A DNA stretch of 64,000 nucleotides from Arthrobacter sp. H-02-3. GTDB lineage: Bacteria > Actinomycetota > Actinomycetes > Actinomycetales > Micrococcaceae. The DNA lies in NCBI RefSeq assembly GCF_003097355.1, contig NZ_PYUI01000014.1, positions 54,159 to 118,158 on the forward strand, in the 5' to 3' direction. Shown here one piece after another: positions 57,012-64,000 of the stretch. Under the pieces are notes generated by a model. The model was given only the letters and a program-made list of their open reading frames with translations, was not told where the DNA came from and did not search any database. The stretch's first letter is position 1. Each line of letters starts with the position of its first letter. A program made the position numbers and the translations under genes.

Positions 57012-57032
57012 GCGGCGCCGTCTGGGCGCCGC
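57012..57032 (-). promoter_or_regulatory. Expression-platform hairpin after the FMN riboswitch
   Basis: GCGGCGCC (57012-57019) and GGCGCCGC (57025-57032) form a perfect 8-bp stem with a 5-base loop between the aptamer and the ribM remnant. It is placed as a terminator or regulatory stem; no long U-run follows. Confidence 0.6.
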
Positions 57033-57044
57033 AGTAACAGCTGT

Positions 57045-57191
57045 ACGTGCTTCTCTCATCCAGACTTTAACTGTCGGTATCGGAATTTCACCGATTCAAC
57101 CGTCTGCCGGCACCTTTCCGAAGAGAGGCACTGGCGCGCGGGTCGCGGACTATCACCGCCGGTTCGGACTTACACCGACCCCGGAGCACGT
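57045..57191 (-). promoter_or_regulatory. FMN riboswitch (RFN element)
   Basis: The minus strand carries the conserved RFN segments in order: a P1 strand ACGTGCT, GGGGTCGGTGTAAGTCCGAA, CCGGCGGTGATAGTCCGCGA, GAATCGGTGAAATTCCGAT, ACCGACAGT and AGTCTGGATGAGAGAAG, closed by AGCACGT. It senses FMN and represses the downstream rib genes. The whole aptamer looks intact. Confidence 0.95.
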
Positions 57192-57324
57192 ATGTGTGTT
57201 GTTATTCTGACACAACCCGGGCTGGTCTCCGGCTATTCCCGGCCGCGTACATTACGGTCCGAGTAATCTTTGCGGCAGTCCGACCCCGTACCGCCCCCGC
57301 GCCGCTGCCCGGCCCGCGCCGTCC

Positions 57325-57981
57325 TCAGCGGCTGCCGGCAACCCTGAGCCGTTCAATTGCGTCCGCGGGGTCAGTTGCGCCGTACACGGCCGAGCCGGCC
57401 ACGAAGACGTCTGCGCCGGCCTCGGCGGCCCGGAAAATCGTGTCCGCGGTGATGCCGCCGTCCACCTGCAAAGCCACCTTGAGGCCCGAGCGGTCGATCG
57501 CGGCCCTGGCACGCCGGATTTTCGGCAGGGTCAGGTCCAAGAACTCCTGGCCGCCGAAGCCCGGCTCCACTGTCATGATCAGCAGCATGTCGAGTTCGCC
57601 GAGCATGTCCAGGAACGGTTCGACGCCGGTCCCCGGCCGGAGCGCAAGCCCCGCCTTGGACCCGCGTGCCCGCAGTTCGCGCGCCAGCTTGATGGGGGCA
57701 ATCGAGGCCTCGGCGTGGAACGTCACGGACGCCACGCCGGCGTCGGCGTAGGCCGGGGCCCAGCGGTCGGCGTGCTCGATCATCAGGTGCGCGTCCAGCG
57801 GGATGGGGCTGATTTCCTGCAGGCGCTGCACCACGGGCAGGCCCAGCGAGAGGTTGGGCACGAAGTGGTTGTCCATGACATCGACGTGCACGGCATCCGC
57901 GTTGCTGATCCGGCTCAGCTCCGCCTCGAGGTTGGCGAAGTCGGCGGACAGGATGCTCGGGTTGATGCAGCACTTGGTCAT
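57325..57981 (-). CDS. rpe: Ribulose-phosphate 3-epimerase
   Basis: The 218-residue TIM barrel interconverts ribulose-5-phosphate and xylulose-5-phosphate. Seen are [33 protein letters not shown] (catalytic Asp, metal His), [23 protein letters not shown] and [12 protein letters not shown] (second Asp). It also lies next to the riboflavin operon, whose RibB uses ribulose-5-phosphate. No riboswitch controls it; it is read from its own promoter upstream. Confidence 0.96.
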   Translation of the reverse strand: MTKCCINPSILSADFANLEAELSRISNADAVHVDVMDNHFVPNLSLGLPVVQRLQEISPIPLDAHLMIEHADRWAPAYADAGVASVTFHAEASIAPIKLARELRARGSKAGLALRPGTGVEPFLDMLGELDMLLIMTVEPGFGGQEFLDLTLPKIRRARAAIDRSGLKVALQVDGGITADTIFRAAEAGADVFVAGSAVYGATDPADAIERLRVAGSR

Positions 57982-58120
57982 GCGGGATTCCTTGTCGGTC
58001 TATCGGTCGGATGGAAAGTCGCTGTGCGGACATGCCGTTCTGCTGAAAATCGGTCCTGCCAAAATTCAGTCCAGCGGGCATGTCCTGCGGAACGGGGCTA
58101 TGGGCAAGTATCGCCCGTGT

Positions 58121-59692
58121 TCAGGCTTTCTTGTGGATGAGGGCCAGGAACATGGCGTCTGTGTGGTGCACGTGGGGCCAGAGCTGGGCGGTGAGCTCGT
58201 GCCCGGCCTCAAGGTGGCCGGTGAGGCTGACGCTGTCCAGCGCGGCGCCGGCGTCGAGGAGTTCGAGGTCCTCCCGCTTACGCAGGGCATCACTGACGAC
58301 GGCGGTCGTCTCCGCCGGGTGCGGCGAACACGTCACGTACGCCACCACGCCGCCGGGCTTGACGGCGTCGATTGCGGAGTTGAGCAGCTGGCGCTGCAGC
58401 GGGCCCAAGTCCACGAGGTCCTTGGGCGTGCGCCGCCATCGCGACTCCGGGCGGCGGCGCAGGGCCCCCAGACCGGTGCACGGGACGTCGACGAGGACCC
58501 GGTCGAAGGACTCCGGCTGCTCGGTGCCGAGGTCCCGGCCATCTCCGGTCCTGACCTCCCAGGCGTCCCGTGGCACAGCAGACAGGGCCTGGCGGACCAG
58601 CTTGGCCCGGTGCGGAGCAAATTCGTTGGCCAGCAGGTGGGCACCCCGCTGCCGCGCGAGGGCACCGAGAAGGGCAGCCTTGCCGCCGGGGCCGGCGCAC
58701 AGATCGAGCCAGCGCTCCCCCGCGCCTTCGCTACCCGGCGCGGCTTCCGCGCCGAGATCGACAGCGGCCATGGCGCGGGCCACGAGCTGCGAACCGACGT
58801 CCTGGACGCGGGTACTCCCGTCCCGCACGGAGGCGAGCCGGCCGAGGTCACCGCCGCTGGACAGCGCCGATCCCTCCACGAGCTCGCCCGGGGTGGCCCC
58901 GCCTTCCAGGGCCTCGTCCAGGCTGCCGACGCCGGGCAGCGCCACGAGGTTCACCACGGGCGCGGCGTTGTCGGCTTCGAGGAGCTCATCGATCTCAGCG
59001 GCCGGCCGGCCGTGGGCCACGAGCGATTGGCGCAGTGCGCGCACGATCCACTCCGGGTGGGCGTAGCGGATGGACGCGATCGTGGTGGGATCGGTCTCGG
59101 TACTGAGCAGCAGGTCGAGCCATTCTTCCAGCGTGCGGGCCGAGACCTTGCGCAGCACCGCATTGATCAGGGCCGACGGGCCGGCCCCGATCACGGCGCG
59201 GGCCAGCCCCACGGTCTGGTCCAGGGCGGCGTGGGCGGGCACCCGCATCGCGAGCAGCTGGTGCGCGCCAATCCGCAGGGCATCCAGGATTGCCGGGTCC
59301 AACTGGTCCAGCGGCCGGTCGACGCAGCGCGCCAGGATGGCGTCGTAGGTACCCTGGCCGCGGAGAGCGCCGTAGCTGAGCTCGGTGGCAAAACCGGCGT
59401 CGCGCTTATCCAGTCCGTGGTGCCGGATCCGGGCGGGCAGCACGAGGTTCGCGTAGGCGTCCTCGGCTTCCACGGCACGGAGCACTTCGAAGGCTACTAG
59501 CCGCGCCGGATCGGCCCGGCGGGTGCGCTGCGAGGGGGCACTCTCGGTGAAGCCGCGCTGCGGGCCGCGGTTGCGTTCCCGGCCTTGGGCGTTCCGCCGG
59601 CTGCCGCCGCGGGCACCACCCTGGCCGCCTGGCTGGGAGCCGGGCTGGTGGCCTCTGCCGCGGCCGCTGCCGCTGGTTCCGGACTCGCTCAT
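58121..59692 (-). CDS. rsmB: 16S rRNA cytosine-C5 methyltransferase (RsmB/Fmu)
   Basis: The 523-residue enzyme methylates C967 (E. coli numbering). A Gly/Arg-rich N-terminal tail of about 60 residues precedes a NusB-like RNA-binding domain (about 65-200; ATELSYGALRGQGTYDAILAR) and a SAM-methyltransferase domain (about 290-520; LDLCAGPGGKAALLGAL, DRVLVDVPCTGLGALRRRPE and VAYVTCSPHPAET carry the two catalytic Cys). The start overlaps the fmt stop by four bases (ATGA). Confidence 0.95.
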   Translation of the reverse strand: MSESGTSGSGRGRGHQPGSQPGGQGGARGGSRRNAQGRERNRGPQRGFTESAPSQRTRRADPARLVAFEVLRAVEAEDAYANLVLPARIRHHGLDKRDAGFATELSYGALRGQGTYDAILARCVDRPLDQLDPAILDALRIGAHQLLAMRVPAHAALDQTVGLARAVIGAGPSALINAVLRKVSARTLEEWLDLLLSTETDPTTIASIRYAHPEWIVRALRQSLVAHGRPAAEIDELLEADNAAPVVNLVALPGVGSLDEALEGGATPGELVEGSALSSGGDLGRLASVRDGSTRVQDVGSQLVARAMAAVDLGAEAAPGSEGAGERWLDLCAGPGGKAALLGALARQRGAHLLANEFAPHRAKLVRQALSAVPRDAWEVRTGDGRDLGTEQPESFDRVLVDVPCTGLGALRRRPESRWRRTPKDLVDLGPLQRQLLNSAIDAVKPGGVVAYVTCSPHPAETTAVVSDALRKREDLELLDAGAALDSVSLTGHLEAGHELTAQLWPHVHHTDAMFLALIHKKA

Positions 59693-60609
59693 TCGAATAC
59701 CACGCTTTCAAGTGTTGCCTGTCCGCGCGCCCAATCAGCGGCGGCCATCATTTTCTTGCCCGCAGGCTGGATCCGGGTCAATTCCACCGGGTGCGAGCCC
59801 GTGCCCACCACGACGCGTTTGCCGTCCAGGGCCAGCTGTCCGGGCGGGAGCGCGGAAGCTTCCGGCGCGGGCAGCACCGGCTCGAGCTTGATCCGCTGGC
59901 CCTCCAGCATGGTCCAGGCGCCGGGCTCGGGCGTCACCCCGCGGGCCCTCCGCCCGATCGCCAACGCAGGCTGCCGCCAGTCAAGCCGGCCATCTTCGAG
60001 GCTGAGTTTGGGGGCCAGGCTGACATCGCCCTGCTGCGGCAGCGCGACGGATTTGCCGGCGTCGATGGCGGACAGGGTCTGGGCCAGCAGGATCGCGCCA
60101 CTACGGGACAGCCGTTCGAGCAGGGCGCCGGCGGTATCGCCGGGGTGCACCGTTTCGGTGAGCGTGCCGAACACGGGTCCGGTGTCCAGCCCCTCCTCAA
60201 GACGGAAGGTGACTGCGCCGGTGACGTCGTCGCCTGCAATGACGGCGCGCTGCACGGGGGCGGCGCCACGCCAGGCCGGCAACAGGGAAAAGTGCAGGTT
60301 CACCCAGCCGTGGCGCGGAACTTCCAGGGCCGCGCGCGGAATCAGGCCACCGTACGCAACAATGGCCGCGACGTCGGGCGCAACGGCGGCAATGCGGGCA
60401 GTGACCTCGGCGTCCACCTTGGCGGCGTGGATGATCTCGATCCCGAGCTCGGCGGCCCGGGCTGCCACGGGTGACGGCGTCAGGATCCGTTTGCGGCCCA
60501 GCGGGGCGTCCGGGCGCGTGAGGACGGCGACGACGTCGAACCCGGCCTCGATGAGGGCGTCCAGGGACGGGACCGCGACAGCCGGGGTTCCCGCAAAAAG
60601 AACCCTCAC
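59689..60609 (-). CDS. fmt: Methionyl-tRNA formyltransferase
   Basis: The 306-residue enzyme formylates initiator Met-tRNA. RVLFAGTPAVAVPSLDAL, LNLHFSLLPAWRGAAPVQRAVIAGD (catalytic region in the form VNLHFSLLP) and GVTPEPGAWTMLEGQRIKL show the family. The GTG at 60609 overlaps the def stop (GTGA), so def-fmt-rsmB are translated as a coupled set. The frame further upstream is inside def. Confidence 0.95.
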   Translation of the reverse strand: MRVLFAGTPAVAVPSLDALIEAGFDVVAVLTRPDAPLGRKRILTPSPVAARAAELGIEIIHAAKVDAEVTARIAAVAPDVAAIVAYGGLIPRAALEVPRHGWVNLHFSLLPAWRGAAPVQRAVIAGDDVTGAVTFRLEEGLDTGPVFGTLTETVHPGDTAGALLERLSRSGAILLAQTLSAIDAGKSVALPQQGDVSLAPKLSLEDGRLDWRQPALAIGRRARGVTPEPGAWTMLEGQRIKLEPVLPAPEASALPPGQLALDGKRVVVGTGSHPVELTRIQPAGKKMMAAADWARGQATLESVVFE

Positions 60610-61178
60610 GGGGTGATTCCGAAGCTGGACCCGCCAAAGCTCGTTCCGACCGACTTCGCGCGCTTCGTTGTTGTCTGTTCGGTAATGGCGTCGTAGTTGG
60701 CATTGCGGATGGCGCGCAGGGCGGCCTTGCGGTCGTCGCCCTCGAGCCGATCCGTATAGAGGATGCCGTCCAGGTGGTCGGTCTCGTGCTGGAAGCAGCG
60801 CGCCAGCATGCCTTCGCCCTCCACATTGACGGGATTGCCGTGGAGGTCCACGCCGGTCACGCGGGTATGCCGGTGCCGGCGAACGGGGAAGCCGAGGCCC
60901 GGGATGGACAGGCACCCTTCGACCTGGTCCGGCTGGAAGTCCTCGCTGTTTTCCAGCACGGGGTTGATGATGTGACCCTCAACGCCACCGATCCGGTACG
61001 TGAAGACGCGCTGGCTCACGCCGACCTGGGGGGCGGCCAGGCCTGCGCCCTCCACGTCCTCCATGGTTTCGGTCATGTCAGCGACCAGCTTTGCCAGTTC
61101 AGGCCCGAATTCCGTCACGGGATCGGCGACTGTGCGCAACACAGGATCGCCGATGATGCGGATATTCAAAATGGCCAT
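60606..61178 (-). CDS. def: Peptide deformylase
   Basis: The 190-residue metal enzyme removes the N-formyl group from new proteins. Motifs: GAGLAAPQVG (motif 1), EGCLSIPG (motif 2, metal Cys) and QHETDHLDG (motif 3, HExxH). The C-terminal about 25 residues (TKRAKSVGTSFGGSSFGITP) form a tail. A TAAACT -10-like box lies about 42 bp before the ATG (AGTTTA at 61220-61225 on the plus strand). Confidence 0.96.
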   Translation of the reverse strand: MAILNIRIIGDPVLRTVADPVTEFGPELAKLVADMTETMEDVEGAGLAAPQVGVSQRVFTYRIGGVEGHIINPVLENSEDFQPDQVEGCLSIPGLGFPVRRHRHTRVTGVDLHGNPVNVEGEGMLARCFQHETDHLDGILYTDRLEGDDRKAALRAIRNANYDAITEQTTTKRAKSVGTSFGGSSFGITP

Positions 61179-61225
61179 GTGCAGTCTTTCCTCACGGTGG
61201 GCAGCTAGGGATCCAGTCCAGTTTA

Positions 61226-61707
61226 GTTGCACTCCGTAGAGTCCTGGACTTCAGCCGGATAGGCGTCCGGGGAGTCGAGTGCGGGGATCCGCGTGCGCCG
61301 GGCTGGTGGAACGCCGGCGTTCGGTTCGCGGGGACCGGGCCGCCGGACCACACGGCGTGTCCGCAGGGCCTGTCCGCAGCGGTCGCGGCGCCGGCCCGCA
61401 CGGCCGGGCTGCAGTGTTCGCCGCGCCGGACGGCCGGGCTGTGGGGCCGGCCTGTAGGCTCCGCACCGTTCGCAGCGCAGGCGTATAAGGCTCGCAGCGC
61501 CGGACCTCTCGCTTCATTTGGGGCGTCAAATGAGATCAGCGTGTTTCTTCACGTTTGGGGCCCGACGGTAGACGGAAAACGGTCTCAGGGGCGACCGCCG
61601 TCCCCTGAAAGCGGCCGCAGGACGTAGCTCCGAAAATCTGAAACCGCCCTCACTTCTCCACTCCTGCTTCGCGTGAGAATGTCAGACCCCCGGAGGAGAC
61701 TGGTGTC
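61226..61707. other. Divergent intergenic region between def and the HNH gene
   Basis: About 480 bases with no supported gene. 61280-61500 is extremely GC-rich with repeated GCCGG/CCGGC words; open frames there are composition-driven. 61500-61670 is less GC-rich and may hold the promoter of the HNH gene. GGAGGAG at 61692-61698 is its ribosome site. Confidence 0.45.
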
Positions 61708-64000
61708 ATGGAAGCCGCCAGGGGTTTCATTCCGTTCGGGGACGACGGGCAGGGCACGGATCGGTGCGCCGGTCGCGCTGCAGGCTGCGGCGCGGATCCC
61801 GGCACGGGCCGCGGCGCATGTGCCGGTTCGGGTCCGGCCCGGTGGTCGGGTGTGGGTGTTGCCCTGGCCGCGTTGGAGGCTGTGGGTTCGACGGCGGTTC
61901 AGGATGCGGCGTTGTGGGATTTCCGGGCCGCGTCGGACTTTGCCGGGCGGGTGGAGGAGCTCTCGCGCCGGGCGGAGTTTTTGCAGCTGGTGGCGGCCGG
62001 CGCGGTGGACCGGACCAGGACGCAGTCCTCCGCGGCGGCGGGGGCTGCGGCGGGGGCCTGCATGTCGTGGACGACGGGCTGGCGCGACGACGCCCCCGGA
62101 ACCGCGGCCGCCGGCGGCGCGTCGTCCTGCACGGTGAGTGCCGGGACCGACGGCGGAATCGACAGCGGAATCGACGGTGTGCCCGGTTCCGCGGCTTCGC
62201 CCGACGCGCTGACCGGGGAGGGTGTGCCGTCGGATGCGGCCGGTGACGCGGCGGTGGTGGATGACGGGTACCGGAACACGGCGGAGTTCCTGCGGGCGCG
62301 GCTGCGGATCAGCGCGCCGGAGGCTAGGCGCCGGCTCGCCCTCGCCGGGGGCCTGCTGCCCCGCCAAGGACTCACCGGTCAGCCCGTCCCGGCCGTGCAC
62401 GCGGAGCTTGGTGCGGCGGTCGCGGCCGGGCAGGTCGCGTCCCGGGCCGCGACGATCATCACGGCGGCGCTGGAGAAGGTCCGGCACGCCTGTGACGCCG
62501 GGGTGTTGGGGCGGATGGAGCACGCCCTGACGCGCACGGCCGCGGAAAACGACGCGGACTTCCTGGCCCGTGTCGCCCGGGGCTGGGCCGACGCGCTGGA
62601 TCAGGACGGCGCCGAGCCCTCCGAGGAGCTGCTGCGCCAGCTGCAGGGCGCCTTCATCCGGCGCCCGCGCCACGGCCTGCACCACCTTGAGATTTTCGCG
62701 ACCACCGAACAGTTCGAATACCTCCTCACCGTCATGAACACCGGCACCAACCCCCGCACCGGCACCACAAACACACACGCCGCCGCTTCTGAGGGATCGG
62801 CCGCCGGCGCCGCTTCTGAGGGCCCCGCGGCCGGCGCTGAGGGCTCCGCCACCGGTGCCGCCGCCTCGGATGGCTGGGCCGCAGGTGCAGAGACGGTCGC
62901 TGGCCACGGCTGGGCGGTTGATGCCACCCGCGGTGCCGCCGCTTCTGCTGGCTGGGCCGCAGGTGCCGAGACCGCCGCCGTTCACGGCCGGGCAGGTGAT
63001 GCCACCGACGCTGAGGCCACACCCGCTTCTGCTGGCTGGGCAGCCGAGCCCGCCGGCACCGCTTTCGCCGTGGGGTGGGCTCCCAGTGCGCCCGCCGGCG
63101 AGTGGCCGGTCACGAATGCCGGCGCCGGCGTGTCGGCCTGTGATGCACAGGCCCCGGCCCCGGTGACTCATGCCGTTCCGGACGACGCCCCCGCCGGAGC
63201 GGGGCAGCCGGTGTGCGAGGAACATCCGGGGGCGTCGGGGCTGGATCATCGGTCCCGGCCCCAGCTGCTGCTGGACGGCCTGGTCGGTGCCTGCGGGATC
63301 GCCCTCGCCACCGGCGGCCTGCCCGCCGCGGGCGGGCTCCGCCCCCAGGTCATGGTCACCATCGACTACCGCGACCTGCTGACCCGGCTCGGCACCACCC
63401 CCGACGCCCAGACCGGCCCGACAGAAGCTCAGGAAACGGCCGGCGGGGCAGACGAAACCGGTGCGGCCGGCGCGGCAGACGCGGGCGGCGCGGCGGGCGA
63501 AGCCGGTGAGGCCGCCGGCCAGAGCGGCCCGGCAGAAGCTCAGGAAACGGCCGGTGGGGCGTTCCGGCCCGCGGGGGCGGTGCGGGAAACGGGCTCGCTG
63601 CTGTTCACCGGACCCGTCACCGCCTCCACGGTACGGAAGATCGCCTGCGACGCCGACATCATCCCCGTCCTGCTCGGGGGTGAGGGACGGATCCTGGACA
63701 TCGGCCGGGCGTCCCGGATCTTCCCGCCCCACCTCCGCAAAGCCCTCATCGCCCGGGACCTCGGCTGCGCCTTTCCCGGCTGCACCATCCCCGCACCCTG
63801 GTGCGAAGCCCACCACATCACGTACTGGTCCCGCGGCGGGACCACGGGCACGGAGAACGGGACCCTGCTCTGTTCCCATCACCACCACCTGATCCACAAG
63901 GAGGCGTGGACCATCCGGATCCGGACCGGGGTCCCCTGGTTCATCCCGCCACCCCACATCGACCCCGGCCAGAAACCCCGCCGCAACCACTACTTCACAC
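61708..64000 (+). CDS. DUF222 domain HNH endonuclease-like protein, 3' end outside the window
   Basis: The frame from ATG 61708 stays open to the window end (more than 760 residues). The N-terminal part (about 50-345) is DUF222: LWDFRAASDFAGRVEELSRRAE, TAEFLRARLRISAPEARRRL, AGQVASRAATIITAALEKV. The HNH part near the end is CAFPGCTIPAPWCEAHHITYW then GTENGTLLCSHHHHLIHKEAW. Between them two Ala/Gly-rich insertions (about 365-480 with repeated GWAAGAE, and 570-620 with repeated EAQETAGGA) make the protein longer than common family members. The family has many copies in Micrococcaceae genomes and unclear function. Confidence 0.85.
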   Translation, partial: MEAARGFIPFGDDGQGTDRCAGRAAGCGADPGTGRGACAGSGPARWSGVGVALAALEAVGSTAVQDAALWDFRAASDFAGRVEELSRRAEFLQLVAAGAVDRTRTQSSAAAGAAAGACMSWTTGWRDDAPGTAAAGGASSCTVSAGTDGGIDSGIDGVPGSAASPDALTGEGVPSDAAGDAAVVDDGYRNTAEFLRARLRISAPEARRRLALAGGLLPRQGLTGQPVPAVHAELGAAVAAGQVASRAATIITAALEKVRHACDAGVLGRMEHALTRTAAENDADFLARVARGWADALDQDGAEPSEELLRQLQGAFIRRPRHGLHHLEIFATTEQFEYLLTVMNTGTNPRTGTTNTHAAASEGSAAGAASEGPAAGAEGSATGAAASDGWAAGAETVAGHGWAVDATRGAAASAGWAAGAETAAVHGRAGDATDAEATPASAGWAAEPAGTAFAVGWAPSAPAGEWPVTNAGAGVSACDAQAPAPVTHAVPDDAPAGAGQPVCEEHPGASGLDHRSRPQLLLDGLVGACGIALATGGLPAAGGLRPQVMVTIDYRDLLTRLGTTPDAQTGPTEAQETAGGADETGAAGAADAGGAAGEAGEAAGQSGPAEAQETAGGAFRPAGAVRETGSLLFTGPVTASTVRKIACDADIIPVLLGGEGRILDIGRASRIFPPHLRKALIARDLGCAFPGCTIPAPWCEAHHITYWSRGGTTGTENGTLLCSHHHHLIHKEAWTIRIRTGVPWFIPPPHIDPGQKPRRNHYFT

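Noticed and set aside
61585..63990. Minus-strand open frame of about 800 codons opposite the HNH gene
   Set aside because: It mirrors the codon positions of a highly GC-rich coding strand, has no family resemblance, and is rich in Gly/Arg as expected for antisense frames.

Overview
This window looks like a chromosomal segment of a high-GC actinobacterium of the family Micrococcaceae, most likely Arthrobacter, Pseudarthrobacter or a close relative. The evidence is very high G+C at third codon positions, many GTG starts, TANNNT-type -10 boxes a few bases from start codons (leaderless mRNAs), and actinobacterial marker genes: pdtaR, the SCO1664-family/DUF3090/phosphatase trio, an HGxxPAAW protein inside the trp locus, and a DUF222-HNH protein. 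No species can be named from the sequence alone.

Bases 1 to about 32.9 kb are accessory. A galactoside/fructoside block (GH32-like hydrolase, GH36 alpha-galactosidase, a small conserved protein, an aldo/keto reductase) runs to 4.7 kb. Next come a cupredoxin remnant, the SCO1664/DUF3090/histidine phosphatase trio, a VOC protein and a nucleotidyltransferase-like protein. From 9.1 to 16.8 kb lies a LysR-controlled protocatechuate 4,5-cleavage operon: ligJ, ligK, ligI, a fused ligA-ligB dioxygenase, ligC, an aldo/keto reductase and a ModA-like protein without a signal peptide. No ligU isomerase is visible. Three MFS genes follow, one with an apparent internal deletion, together with an XRE/MmyB-type regulator whose palindrome recurs upstream of the transporter pair. 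An IclR regulator, a shikimate/quinate dehydrogenase and an MHS transporter follow. A triple-repeat operator lies between the last two; they could feed quinate or shikimate carbon towards protocatechuate. From 24.7 to 32.8 kb there are transposase and serine-recombinase remnants, a DUF2252 protein, an orphan CsoR-like operator, a luciferase-like monooxygenase, a GH3 fragment, an ImmA/IrrE peptidase with a frameshifted membrane partner, small mobile-type proteins, a Xis-like protein and a tyrosine integrase next to tRNA-Leu(CAA).

Bases 33 to 64 kb are core chromosome, almost all on the minus strand: pdtaR (+), pyk, gltBD, lgt, trpABC with an HGxxPAAW protein and a trp-associated membrane protein, trpE, hisI, a TIGR03085-family protein (+), hisF-hisG-hisE, ribH-ribA-ribB-ribE-ribD behind an FMN riboswitch and a truncated ribM, rpe, rsmB-fmt-def, and an alanine-rich DUF222-HNH protein (+) that runs off the right edge.

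The observations most worth follow-up are: the coupled aldo/keto reductase and ModA-like genes at the end of the 4,5-cleavage operon that lacks ligU; the truncated ribM left behind an intact FMN riboswitch; the matched operators at 18840 and 20314; the three-repeat operator at 23229-23276; the integrase-proximal direct repeats at 32769-32797; and several promoters or operators without genes, which mark old rearrangement junctions.
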